A stretch of DNA of 64,000 bases from Pseudomonas hunanensis (GTDB taxonomy: Bacteria > Pseudomonadota > Gammaproteobacteria > Pseudomonadales > Pseudomonadaceae): NCBI RefSeq assembly GCF_013393325.1, contig NZ_QJRC01000095.1, forward strand, positions 62,001 to 126,000, given 5' to 3'. Under the pieces are notes generated by a model that saw only the letters and a program-made list of their open reading frames with translations, was not told where the DNA came from and made no database searches. The position numbers and the translations under genes were made by a program. The number at the start of each line of letters is the position of its first letter. The first letter of the stretch is position 1. Positions 26,903 through 35,289 of the stretch are shown piece by piece.

Positions 26903-28616
26903 AGCTGTGCCGGGCCACGCCGCCCGTTTCCGGGCGTATGGCATAAAGGTCGCCAGCATCGGGATAGTGGTGCAGGTCTTCGGGGCTCATGTCGAAGCGC
27001 GCGGTGCTGATGTACAAGGTGTTCATCCCCGGGCCGCCAAAGCAGCAACTGGTGGGGCACGGCACCGGCATCAACACCTGGTCGGTCAGGTGGCCGTGAC
27101 GATCGTAGTGCAGCAGGCAACTGCCATGGTACTGGCACACCCACAACCCACCGTCGCGGTCCAGCGCCAAGCCATCCGGCCGCCCCAGTTCGGCGGGCGT
27201 TTCGGCAAACAGCGTAACCTCGCCCAGCCGGCCCTCGACGAGGTACTCGGCACGGTAGATCGCACGCGCCGCCGAATCGACGAAGTACACCGTGTGGCCA
27301 TCCTGCGACCAGGCAATGCCAGTGGGCAACGCTATGTCGTCGTGGATCACCTGGTCGCTCAACTGCCCGTCGAAGCGGAACAATGCCCCGGTATTGCCAC
27401 TGTAGGCATCGTCCATCAACCCGGTCACGAAGCGGCCTTGCGGGTCGCAGGCGCCGTCGTTGAAACGGTAGGTCGAGCGTGGATGGACCGATGCCGAATG
27501 CTGACACACCTTGCGTGATGGCACATCGAAGATGGCCACGCTGGCATCTTCGGTGAAGATCAGGTTACCCCGGTCGGTCAGTGCCAGGGCGCCAATGCGG
27601 GCGGCTGATTCGTAAAGGCTCTCGACTTCACCATCGGGCGTCAGGCAGTTGATGCGCCCGCCAGAAATATCGACGAAGTACAACACGCCGCTGCGCTCAT
27701 CCCAGACCAGGCTTTCACCCAAGTCCGCGCGCGTGTTGGCGACTTTGACTGGCACGTAGTTGCATTCCTTGATGCGGTTCCAGCGCTCAGCCACCTGCGC
27801 CAGGTCGCTGGCCTGCACACGGCCCAGGTCTCGGGGGTAGCTGACGCCGCTGTTTTCGTTGAAACGTGTGGCGGTGAACTGGCCGTTGCTGGCGCGCAAG
27901 ATGTAACCCGTGTCATGGCACAGCGCACTGGCCAGGTACAGCACACCCGGCGTCACCCACTCGGGTTTCAGCTCTTCTGGCGGTTGGCTGATGCCCCACA
28001 TGCGGGTCTTGGCCACCGGTGAAATGGCATTGACCAGGATGCCGTGCTCCTGGCCCTCCATGCTCAGGGCGTTCATGATACCGACCTGGGCCATCTTGCC
28101 AGCGGCATAGGCCACCAGGCCAGGCTGGGCATAGCGTTGGTACATGGCGCGGTCGGAGGTGGTCAGCACTATCCGCGGTGCTGCGGAGCGTTTGAGGTGT
28201 GGCCAGGCATGCTTGGCCAGCCACACCGGTGCCTGCACGTTGATGCCCAAGGCGCGCTGCAAGAAGGCGTCGTCCTGGGCCTCGATACGCTGATAGTCGA
28301 CCCAACCGGCATTGTGGATGAGGATGTCCAGCGCACCGAAATGCGCGACGGCCAGCTCGACCAGTTGCTTGCACGCGGCCTCGTTTTCCAGCTGCCCTGC
28401 GTGCCCAACCACCGCGAAGCCCTTGGCGCGCATGGCCGCCAGTGCGTGCTCGAGCGCCGAGGCGTCCTGCCCTTGCCCCGAACGGTCGGTGCCCAGGTCG
28501 CTGATCACTACCCGCACGCCGCGTTCGGCCAACGCCATGGCGTAGGCCAGGCCCAGGCCCTGTGCGGCACCTGTAATGACCGCAACTTTATTGTGGAAAG
28601 GGTCTGTAACGGGCAT
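26892..28616 (-). CDS. SDR oxidoreductase::SMP-30/gluconolactonase fusion
   Basis: The 574-residue protein joins two enzymes. Residues 1-270 form a short-chain dehydrogenase with TGAAQGLG for cofactor binding, HNAG, a catalytic Ser in LTTSDRAMYQ and Tyr-x3-Lys in VAYAAGK. From about residue 298 an SMP-30/gluconolactonase beta propeller begins with LGESLVWDERSGVLYFVDI and contains the metal-site regions FNDGACDPQGRF and DNGDG-like TGIAWSQDG. A dehydrogenase that makes a lactone and a lactonase that opens it would be consecutive steps of sugar or aldonate oxidation. The substrate is unknown. It is transcribed away from a LysR gene with a shared, dyad-rich control region. The open frame is continuous with no sign of frameshift. 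Confidence 0.85.
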   Translation of the reverse strand: MPVTDPFHNKVAVITGAAQGLGLAYAMALAERGVRVVISDLGTDRSGQGQDASALEHALAAMRAKGFAVVGHAGQLENEAACKQLVELAVAHFGALDILIHNAGWVDYQRIEAQDDAFLQRALGINVQAPVWLAKHAWPHLKRSAAPRIVLTTSDRAMYQRYAQPGLVAYAAGKMAQVGIMNALSMEGQEHGILVNAISPVAKTRMWGISQPPEELKPEWVTPGVLYLASALCHDTGYILRASNGQFTATRFNENSGVSYPRDLGRVQASDLAQVAERWNRIKECNYVPVKVANTRADLGESLVWDERSGVLYFVDISGGRINCLTPDGEVESLYESAARIGALALTDRGNLIFTEDASVAIFDVPSRKVCQHSASVHPRSTYRFNDGACDPQGRFVTGLMDDAYSGNTGALFRFDGQLSDQVIHDDIALPTGIAWSQDGHTVYFVDSAARAIYRAEYLVEGRLGEVTLFAETPAELGRPDGLALDRDGGLWVCQYHGSCLLHYDRHGHLTDQVLMPVPCPTSCCFGGPGMNTLYISTARFDMSPEDLHHYPDAGDLYAIRPETGGVARHSFKE

Positions 28617-28645
28617 TTCTGGCTACCTTCAATTCTCCTTTTTAC

Positions 28646-28711
28646 GATATCAACAAAAAAATCAATGACTTAATATTAAAAGCATGCAACTTTGATATCT
28701 CACAGATATCA
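28646..28711. promoter_or_regulatory. LysR-type operator between fusion gene and regulator
   Basis: TGATATCTCACAGATATCA (28693-28711) is a perfect 7-5-7 inverted repeat fitting the T-N11-A LysR pattern. A third GATATCA half-site starts at 28646. It lies in the 127-base divergent gap, where the LysR protein should bind to control both genes. Confidence 0.55.
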
Positions 28712-28743
28712 CCGCCAAATCGCCGTGCTGTTAGGAATGCAGG

Positions 28744-29643
28744 ATGATCGAAACACGTTTGCTGAGGCAGTTCATCGCCGTGGCCGAAGAGCTGCATTTT
28801 CACAAGGCCGCCGAGCGCCTGCACATGGCACAACCGCCATTGAGCCAGGCAATCAATCGGCTCGAGGAAAAGCTCGGTTTTGGCCTGTTTCTGCGCAACA
28901 AGCGCGGTGTTCGTCTGACGGCGGCAGGTACAGCTTTTCTAGATACGGCTTACCGCACCTTGGCTGAGCTGGAACAGGGGATCGAGTACGCCCGCAATGT
29001 GTCCGCGGGGGTCAGCGGCAAGCTGACCATCACAGCCATTTCCATCGCCTATTACGACTCGCTGCTCAGCAGCCTGCGCAGCTTTCGCGAGACCTATCCA
29101 AACGTGCAACTGACCATCCGCGAGATGCCATCGGCCTCGCAGGCCAAAGCGTTGCTGGCCGGCGAGGCGGACATCGGCTTCATGCGCAGGTTGCCGCTGC
29201 CGGTGGGCACCCTTGAAGCACGGTTGCTGCTTGACGAGCAGATCGTCATGGCCCTGCCCGCAAGCCATCCGAAGGCTCAGCACGAAGAAATCGACCTGCG
29301 CGAGTTTGCCGAGGAAGACTTCGTCTTTACCCCGCAAGCACTGGGCGGCGGCTATCACGCGCAGTTGGTAGCCCTGTGCGAGGCGGCGGGTTTCTACCCA
29401 AAGGTGGTACAGGAGGCCGCGCAGATCCATACCCTGCTTGGCCTGGTGGCTTGCGGTTTTGGCGTGGCGCTGGTGCCGGAATCGTTTGCCAGTTCAACGC
29501 CGCGCGAGCGCGTGCGGTTTCGCCCGATCCGGCCGATCGATGATCAACCGGCCCCAGGCCTTGGGCTGTACATGAAGTGGAGCGCCCAGAACGCTTCGCC
29601 GGCGCTGGCCAACTTCATTGCCATGTTCAACACGCAGGCATAA
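28744..29643 (+). CDS. LysR-family regulator
   Basis: The 299-residue protein has the LysR N-terminal winged helix-turn-helix (HFHKAAERLHMAQPPLSQAI) and a periplasmic-binding-like effector domain to the end. ATG 28744 has an AGGA-like ribosome-binding site. LHFHKAAERL and the general pattern place it near BenM/CatM/CynR-like activators, without identifying the effector. Divergence from the SDR/SMP-30 fusion and the dyad between them argue that it regulates that gene. Confidence 0.85.
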   Translation: MIETRLLRQFIAVAEELHFHKAAERLHMAQPPLSQAINRLEEKLGFGLFLRNKRGVRLTAAGTAFLDTAYRTLAELEQGIEYARNVSAGVSGKLTITAISIAYYDSLLSSLRSFRETYPNVQLTIREMPSASQAKALLAGEADIGFMRRLPLPVGTLEARLLLDEQIVMALPASHPKAQHEEIDLREFAEEDFVFTPQALGGGYHAQLVALCEAAGFYPKVVQEAAQIHTLLGLVACGFGVALVPESFASSTPRERVRFRPIRPIDDQPAPGLGLYMKWSAQNASPALANFIAMFNTQA

Positions 29644-29649
29644 GGCTTT

Positions 29650-30795
29650 CTAGGCGTGGCCTTGGGTCGCGCTACGCCACAGCCGCCCAATGTCGCAAGC
29701 CCGAGCCTGCAACAATTCAGCCGCATTGGCACACGCCTGTTCCAGGCTCATCGGCCCGCTGGCCAGGGCAAATGCAGCATCCACCCCATGGGCATACAAC
29801 TGCTGATAGCCCTCACCCAAGGTCCCGGCCAGTACCACCACCGGCACTCCATGGCGCTTGGCCACTCGAGCCACCCCCATAGGGGTTTTGCCGCGCAGCG
29901 TCTGCGCATCGAAACGGCCTTCGCCGGTTACCACCAGGTCCGCGCCCTGTACCAGCGCATCGAGGCCGGCCAGCTCGGCCACCACCTCCACGCCTGGGCG
30001 GAACTGCGCGCCCATGAAGGCCCGCGCGGCGAAACCCATGCCACCTGCGGCGCCGCAACCCGGATAGTCACGTACATCTTCCCCCAGCAGCCGTGCACAA
30101 TGGTCGGCAAAATGCCCCAGTGCCAGGTCCAGCGCCTGCACCTGCTGCGCGCTGGCACCCTTCTGCGGGCCGAAGATCGCCGATGCCCCGTTGACGCCGC
30201 ACAGCGGGTTGTCGACGTCTGCGGCCACTTCAAATTGCACCTCGGCCAAGCGCGGATCGAGGTCGCTGGCATCGATACGTGCCAACTTGGCCAGGGCCAG
30301 GCCGCCCTCCTCCAGCGCATGGCCGTCGGCATCCAGCAGGCGCAGGCCAAGCGCGCGCAACATGCCACTGCCGGCGTCATTGGTGGCGCTGCCGCCGATG
30401 GCCAGCACCACCCGCTGCGCGCCAGCGGCCAGGGCCGCTGCGATCAGCTCGCCGGTGCCCCAGGTGCTGCTGCGGCATGCATCGCGCTGGCCGGTTGGCA
30501 CCAATTGCAGGCCACTGGCCTGGGCCATCTCGATGATCGCCGTGCGACTTTGTGGCAACCAGCCCCAACCGGCCTCGACGCAGTGCCCCAGTGGCCCGCG
30601 CACGGCCTGACGGCGAAGTTCGCCATGGCTGGCAGCAAGGATCGCCTCCATGGTGCCTTCGCCGCCGTCGGCCATCGGGCACTCGACCCGTTCAGCGTCC
30701 GGCCACACTTGGCCAAGGCCCGCAGCGATGGCGCGGGCGACACCTGCAGCGTCGAGGCTGTCCTTGAACGAGTCGGGGGCAATGACGATCTTCAT
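29650..30795 (-). CDS. Glycerate kinase, GarK/GlxK type
   Basis: The 381-residue enzyme phosphorylates D-glycerate with ATP in the cytoplasm, feeding glycerate derived from glyoxylate, glucarate or galactarate into central metabolism. It begins MKIVIAPDSFKDSL and has PMADGGEGTMEA, both hallmarks of this family, plus the later LAIGGSATNDAGSGML glycine-rich region. ATG 30795 follows GGAG at good spacing; longer frames extend into noncoding sequence. The CdaR-type regulator upstream on the same strand supports a sugar-diacid or glycerate role. It ends only six bases from the convergent LysR gene. Confidence 0.88.
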   Translation of the reverse strand: MKIVIAPDSFKDSLDAAGVARAIAAGLGQVWPDAERVECPMADGGEGTMEAILAASHGELRRQAVRGPLGHCVEAGWGWLPQSRTAIIEMAQASGLQLVPTGQRDACRSSTWGTGELIAAALAAGAQRVVLAIGGSATNDAGSGMLRALGLRLLDADGHALEEGGLALAKLARIDASDLDPRLAEVQFEVAADVDNPLCGVNGASAIFGPQKGASAQQVQALDLALGHFADHCARLLGEDVRDYPGCGAAGGMGFAARAFMGAQFRPGVEVVAELAGLDALVQGADLVVTGEGRFDAQTLRGKTPMGVARVAKRHGVPVVVLAGTLGEGYQQLYAHGVDAAFALASGPMSLEQACANAAELLQARACDIGRLWRSATQGHA

Positions 30796-30920
30796 GGGGT
30801 TTCTCCTGTCCTGATGAGCGGCATGCTGACAGGTGCCCGCTTGGGTCGCCTCGGTCAAATGCACAAAACGCCGGGCAGGTTGTTTGGGCGGATGCCTTCG
30901 TGACGCACCCTGCTTGCGCT

Positions 30921-32018
30921 TCAGTCTGCCGGCAACAGCTGTAGCCCCAGGTACAAGCTAAGCATCCCTTCCATACGCAACGGGTCGACCTCGCCCAGTT
31001 CGGCAATCCGCTCCAGGCGGTAGCGCAGGCTGTTGCGGTGAATGCCCAGGGCATCGGCACAGGCCTGGCTCTGGCCGTCATGGGCACACCAGGCGCGTAG
31101 GGTGGTGAGCAACTGGCCACTGCCGTCCTTGCTGCGAATACGCTGTAGCGGCTCCAGCAACTCATCCAGTGCGTCATCGTTGCGGTGGCGCCACAGCAGT
31201 GCCGGCAGCCGGTAACGCTGCAGGCTAAGCAAGCGTTGGGTGGGCAATACCTCGCGGCCATAGGCCAACAGGTCACGTACCCGGCGGTAACCCCGACGTA
31301 CCTGCTCCAGGCTCTGAGCAACACTGCCCAGGGCCAGCCGTTCGACCTCCCAGCCATGGCGTTGCAGGCGCTCCAGCAGGCGCAGCTCATCCAGTGCTAC
31401 TCCTGCCGGGCGGCACCACAACAACGACTGGCGCGCCGGGCTTACGCACCAGCTATCCGGGTATCGGCTCGTCAACCACGCGGCCAGCGCCTCGGCCGTT
31501 GACCCCGAGGCAATTTCAAACAGGCACGGCACCCGCGGTAGCTGGGGTTTCAGGCCAAGTTGGCGGGCTTCGTCAAGCAAGCGCGGGGAGTCACCGCTGC
31601 CGCCCAGCAACAGCGCCAGCAGGTCGTCACAGCGCTGCCTTCGCCACTGTTGGTCTGCCTGTAGATTGCGCTGGGCCAGCAGCATTTCGGCGGTCATGCG
31701 TACCAGTTCGCCATAGGTGCGCACCTGCTGCGGGTCACCGGTCAGGCCCAGCACGCCCATCAGCCGGCCATCGAGCATCAACGGCAGGTTGACCCCCGGC
31801 TGCACGCCCTTCAGGCATTTGGCTGCGTCGGTATCCAGCTCGACGATCCGGCCGTTGGCCAACACCAGCTGTGCCCCCTCGTGACGGGTGTTGATGCGCT
31901 CCGGTTCGCCACTGCCCAGGATCAGGCCCTGGCTGTCCATGACATTGACGTTGCACGGCAGGATGGCCATCGCCCGGTCAACGATATCCTGCGCCAGGTC
32001 ATGGTCGAGTTCGAACAT
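30921..32018 (-). CDS. CdaR-type sugar diacid regulator
   Basis: The 365-residue protein has the CdaR architecture: an N-terminal putative sugar-diacid-recognition domain (LAQDIVDRAMAILPCNVNVM), a middle region, and a C-terminal PucR-like helix-turn-helix (QACADALGIHRNSLRYRLER). E. coli CdaR activates glucarate, galactarate and glycerate genes. ATG 32018 has AAGGA upstream. It lies between glycerate kinase and a divergent MFS transporter, so it probably senses glycerate or a diacid and controls both. Confidence 0.86.
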   Translation of the reverse strand: MFELDHDLAQDIVDRAMAILPCNVNVMDSQGLILGSGEPERINTRHEGAQLVLANGRIVELDTDAAKCLKGVQPGVNLPLMLDGRLMGVLGLTGDPQQVRTYGELVRMTAEMLLAQRNLQADQQWRRQRCDDLLALLLGGSGDSPRLLDEARQLGLKPQLPRVPCLFEIASGSTAEALAAWLTSRYPDSWCVSPARQSLLWCRPAGVALDELRLLERLQRHGWEVERLALGSVAQSLEQVRRGYRRVRDLLAYGREVLPTQRLLSLQRYRLPALLWRHRNDDALDELLEPLQRIRSKDGSGQLLTTLRAWCAHDGQSQACADALGIHRNSLRYRLERIAELGEVDPLRMEGMLSLYLGLQLLPAD

Positions 32019-32077
32019 TGCGTGGTCCTTTAGGTGTTAGGCTTTTGGGCTCGGGCACAGCAGCTTGGGCCGAGCAC

Positions 32078-32091
32078 TGTGCAAAAGCACA
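32078..32091. promoter_or_regulatory. Candidate CdaR operator
   Basis: TGTGC-AAAA-GCACA is an inverted repeat in the gap between cdaR-like and MFS genes. A related TGCACAAAA half-site occurs near 30860, upstream of glycerate kinase. Shared occurrence before both targets suggests a regulator site, but the evidence is thin. Confidence 0.35.
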
Positions 32092-32181
32092 AAGACAGGC
32101 TAGCCGCAGTCCCCGAGACTCGTCAGGGCGAGCGCCGGAACAGGCGACGCGGCGAAAACCATAACAACAGAGAACCCGATC

Positions 32182-33510
32182 ATGGCACACAGCCCCGCCC
32201 CTGACCAAGGCACGGACACCACCCGCAACGCGCTGTACCGGCGCATCACCCTGCGGCTGATTCCGTTCATTTTCATCTGCTACCTGTTCAACTACCTGGA
32301 CCGCGTCAACGTCGGCTTTGCCAAGCTGCAGATGCTCGACGCCCTTAAGTTCAGCGAAACGGTGTACGGCCTTGGCGCTGGCATCTTCTTCATCGGCTAC
32401 GTCTTGTGCGGTTTGCCGAGCAACCTGGCGCTCAACCGCTTTGGCCCACGGCGCTGGATCGCGCTGATGATGATCGCCTGGGGCAGCCTCTCCACCTGCC
32501 TGCTGTTCGTCACCACCCCAACCGAGTTCTACACCCTGCGCCTGCTCACCGGTGCCGCCGAAGCCGGCTTCTTCCCGGGTGTGGTGCTGTACCTCTCGCG
32601 CTGGTTCCCGGCGGCCCGACGCGGGCGCATCATGGCCCTGTTCATGTCGGCGATCCCGGTGTCGGGCCTGCTCGGCGGGCCGTTCTCCGGCTGGATTCTC
32701 GAGCACTTCGCCGCCGGCCAGCACGGCCTGGCCGGCTGGCAGTGGATGTTCCTGATCCAGGGCTTGCCAACTGTTGCACTGGGCGTACTGGCGGTGTTCC
32801 TGCTCAGTGACGGCTACCAGAAAGCCACCTGGCTGAGCCCGAGCGAACGCCAACTGATCGCCGCCGACCTGGAGGCCGATGCCGCCAGCAAGCCGACCAC
32901 CACCGGTGACAGCGTGCTGGCGGTGTTGACCAACCCGCTGATCTGGACCTTTGGCTTCGTCTACTTCTGTATCCAGAGCGGCGTGTACGCGATCAACTTC
33001 TGGCTGCCATCGATCATCAAGGGCATGGGCTTCGACAACCCGCTGCTGATCGGCTGGCTCAGTGCCATCCCGTACCTGCTGGCCGGTGTGTTCATGATCC
33101 TTTGCGGGCGCTCGGCAGACCTGCGCAACGAACGCCGCTGGCACCTTGTGGTGCCGATGCTGATGGGTGCCGTCGGCCTGTTGATTGCGGTGAACTTTGC
33201 GGCTAACCCCACCATCGCCATTCTTGGCCTGTCGATCGCCACCATGGGCGCGCTAACCGGCCTGCCGATGTTCTGGCCAATGCCAACCGCGTTACTCAGT
33301 GCCGGTGCAGCGGTCGCGGGCCTGGCGTTGATCAACTCGGTGGGCCAGATGGCCGGCTTCCTCAGCCCTTACCTGGTGGGCTTCATCAAGGACCAGACCG
33401 GCTCCACCGACGCCGCGCTGTATTCGCTGGCGGCGCTGATCGTGCTGGGTAGCCTGGTGGCCTTGCGCGTTACCCGCGCGGGTGCGTTGAATACTGCACG
33501 GGCCAATTGA
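32182..33510 (+). CDS. MFS transporter, anion:cation symporter family
   Basis: The 442-residue inner-membrane protein has about 12 membrane segments and the ACS-family N-terminal motif LFNYLDRVNVGFAKLQM, as in GudP, GarP and tartrate or phthalate carriers. Members import organic acid anions with protons. Together with the glycerate kinase and CdaR-type regulator it probably imports D-glycerate or a sugar diacid. No glucarate or galactarate dehydratase is in the window, which favours glycerate itself. The ATG at 32182 has a weak AGAGAA site. Confidence 0.85.
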   Translation: MAHSPAPDQGTDTTRNALYRRITLRLIPFIFICYLFNYLDRVNVGFAKLQMLDALKFSETVYGLGAGIFFIGYVLCGLPSNLALNRFGPRRWIALMMIAWGSLSTCLLFVTTPTEFYTLRLLTGAAEAGFFPGVVLYLSRWFPAARRGRIMALFMSAIPVSGLLGGPFSGWILEHFAAGQHGLAGWQWMFLIQGLPTVALGVLAVFLLSDGYQKATWLSPSERQLIAADLEADAASKPTTTGDSVLAVLTNPLIWTFGFVYFCIQSGVYAINFWLPSIIKGMGFDNPLLIGWLSAIPYLLAGVFMILCGRSADLRNERRWHLVVPMLMGAVGLLIAVNFAANPTIAILGLSIATMGALTGLPMFWPMPTALLSAGAAVAGLALINSVGQMAGFLSPYLVGFIKDQTGSTDAALYSLAALIVLGSLVALRVTRAGALNTARAN

Positions 33511-33517
33511 GGCATTG

Positions 33518-33593
33518 GCGGGTAAACCCGGCCCCACAGGGATACCACAACCTCAAAGACTGAGGTGATCCTGTGGGGTTGGGCCTACCCGCG
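33518..33593. repeat. Paired REP-like inverted repeat
   Basis: GCGGGTAAACCCGGCCCCACAGG at the left and its near complement at 33570-33593 flank a CCTCA-AAGAC-TGAGG hairpin (33551-33565). This is a REP pair of the P. putida type in the gap between the MFS gene and the Rieske/FAD gene. It can fold into a cruciform. Confidence 0.6.
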
Positions 33594-33696
33594 ACGAGGC
33601 CCGCCCAGGCCGGATTGTCCACCGATCGTCAGCTCAACGCATTTCCTCCTCACCCCAGGCGTCAAATGGTTCCAAAGGCCCCTTTGGAGTAGCCCC

Positions 33697-35217
33697 ATGA
33701 CCCAGCACGCCGTGGCCCGCCTGGCCCAGCTCGACGAACACCGCCCCCTGCGCGTACAGGCCGGCAACGAAGAACTCATCCTCATCCGCCAGGGCGATCA
33801 GGTGCATGCCTACCAAGGCAATTGCCCCCATGCAGGTGCCCCTCTGGATGAAGGCGTGGTTTGCGGCGGTCTGCTGGTCTGCCCCTGGCACAAAGCGGCT
33901 TTCGCCGTAGACGACGGGGTTGTTTGTGAACCCCCTGCGCTGGCCGACCTGCGACGCTACAAGGCTTGGGTCAAGGACGATGAAATTTGGGTCGATGACC
34001 AACCACTGCCAGTGATCGAGCCGCCCAGGCACAGCGATGCTCGCTGTTTCGTGGTGGTCGGTGCCGGTGCCGCCGGCAGCGCTGCGGTCGCCACCCTGCT
34101 GGCCCATGGCTTCGCTGGCCGGTTGGTGTGGGTCGATCAGGAACGCCAGCCAGCCTACGACCGCACGGCCCTGAGCAAATTCGTGATTGCCGGGCAGATG
34201 GCGCCCGATGAGGTGCCCGCACTGTTCGAAGCCGACGCCCTGCGCAAGGGCCATCTGGAGCGCAAGCATGGCAAGGTGCGCACACTGAACAGCCAGAAAC
34301 GCCAACTTACGCTCGCCGATGGCCAGCAGATCGACTATGACGCCTGCCTGCTGGCAACCGGCGCCAAAGCCCTGCGCCCAGACATTGCCGGTGTTGATCT
34401 GCCCGGGGTGTTCACCCTTCGCTCTCGGGAGGATGCCGCCCAGTTGCTGGACGCTGCCGAGCCTGGCCAACCCGTGGTGATCGTCGGTGACGGCTTTATC
34501 GGCCTCGAAGCCGCCTCGGCATTGCGCAAATATGGCGTACAAGTACACGTGGTCACTCGCCATGAAGCCCCACTGGCCCGGCAGTTGGGTGAACGTATCG
34601 GCCGCAGCATCCGTGAGCTGCATGAACGCAAAGGTGTCACTTTCCACGGCCCCACTGACGTTCAACGCATCGAGGGCCAGGGCAGCGTCGAAGCCGTGCA
34701 GTTGGCCAACGGTGAACGGCTGCAGACACCCCTGGTGCTGCTGGGGACTGGCGTCAAACCGGCCACTGGCTTCCTTCAAGGTGTGCCGCTGACCGAGGAC
34801 AAATCCGTGAGAGTCGATGCAGAAATGCGCGCTGCCGATGGGCTGTGGGCTGCAGGTGATATCGCCACCTTTCCGTTCAGTGGCCGGCCAGTGCGTATCG
34901 AGCACTGGCGCCTGGCCCAGCAACATGGGGTGATCGCTGCCGCCAACATGCTTGGCGAACAACGCCGCTATGCCGATGTGCCGTTCTTCTGGACTTACCA
35001 GCACGGCCGCACCTATGAAGTACTCGGCCATGCCCAGGACTGGAACCGGATCGAGTTCGTCGGTGAGCCCGAGAACGGCGATTTCATTGCCCTGCAGTGT
35101 GTGGATGAACGGGTCGAGGCCGTGATCGCCAAGGGTTACTCCGATGCCATGGCGGCGCTGTCGCAACGCATGAAGCGGCCATTGAGCCTGCAGGAGGCAT
35201 TGCAGCTGATTGGCTGA
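33697..35217 (+). CDS. Rieske protein fused to FAD-dependent NAD(P)H reductase
   Basis: The 506-residue protein has an N-terminal Rieske domain with Cys43, His45, Cys62 and His65 (CPHAGAPLD and CPWHKAAF) binding [2Fe-2S]. A ferredoxin-reductase-like flavoprotein follows, with a VVVGAGAAGSAAV FAD fingerprint near residue 112 and VVIVGDGFIGLEAASAL for NAD(P)H near residue 262. The AAGDIATFPF motif binding the flavin is also present. It resembles AIFM3-like and dioxygenase reductase proteins. The partner oxygenase is not next to it, so its electron acceptor is unknown. ATG 33697 follows GGAG; the longer frame is not used. Cytoplasmic. Confidence 0.86.
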   Translation: MTQHAVARLAQLDEHRPLRVQAGNEELILIRQGDQVHAYQGNCPHAGAPLDEGVVCGGLLVCPWHKAAFAVDDGVVCEPPALADLRRYKAWVKDDEIWVDDQPLPVIEPPRHSDARCFVVVGAGAAGSAAVATLLAHGFAGRLVWVDQERQPAYDRTALSKFVIAGQMAPDEVPALFEADALRKGHLERKHGKVRTLNSQKRQLTLADGQQIDYDACLLATGAKALRPDIAGVDLPGVFTLRSREDAAQLLDAAEPGQPVVIVGDGFIGLEAASALRKYGVQVHVVTRHEAPLARQLGERIGRSIRELHERKGVTFHGPTDVQRIEGQGSVEAVQLANGERLQTPLVLLGTGVKPATGFLQGVPLTEDKSVRVDAEMRAADGLWAAGDIATFPFSGRPVRIEHWRLAQQHGVIAAANMLGEQRRYADVPFFWTYQHGRTYEVLGHAQDWNRIEFVGEPENGDFIALQCVDERVEAVIAKGYSDAMAALSQRMKRPLSLQEALQLIG

Positions 35218-35289
35218 AGGCCGCCTTTCAATGCGTCCCGGTTGTGTGTAAAACAGGTGGATCAGCCGACTGCAAAAGGACCCCCGCGC

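Noticed and set aside
25880..26905. Genomic island bounded by the tyrosine recombinase
   Set aside because: No tRNA, direct repeats or mobile cargo are visible on either side, and neighbouring genes look like ordinary pseudomonad core or accessory genes.
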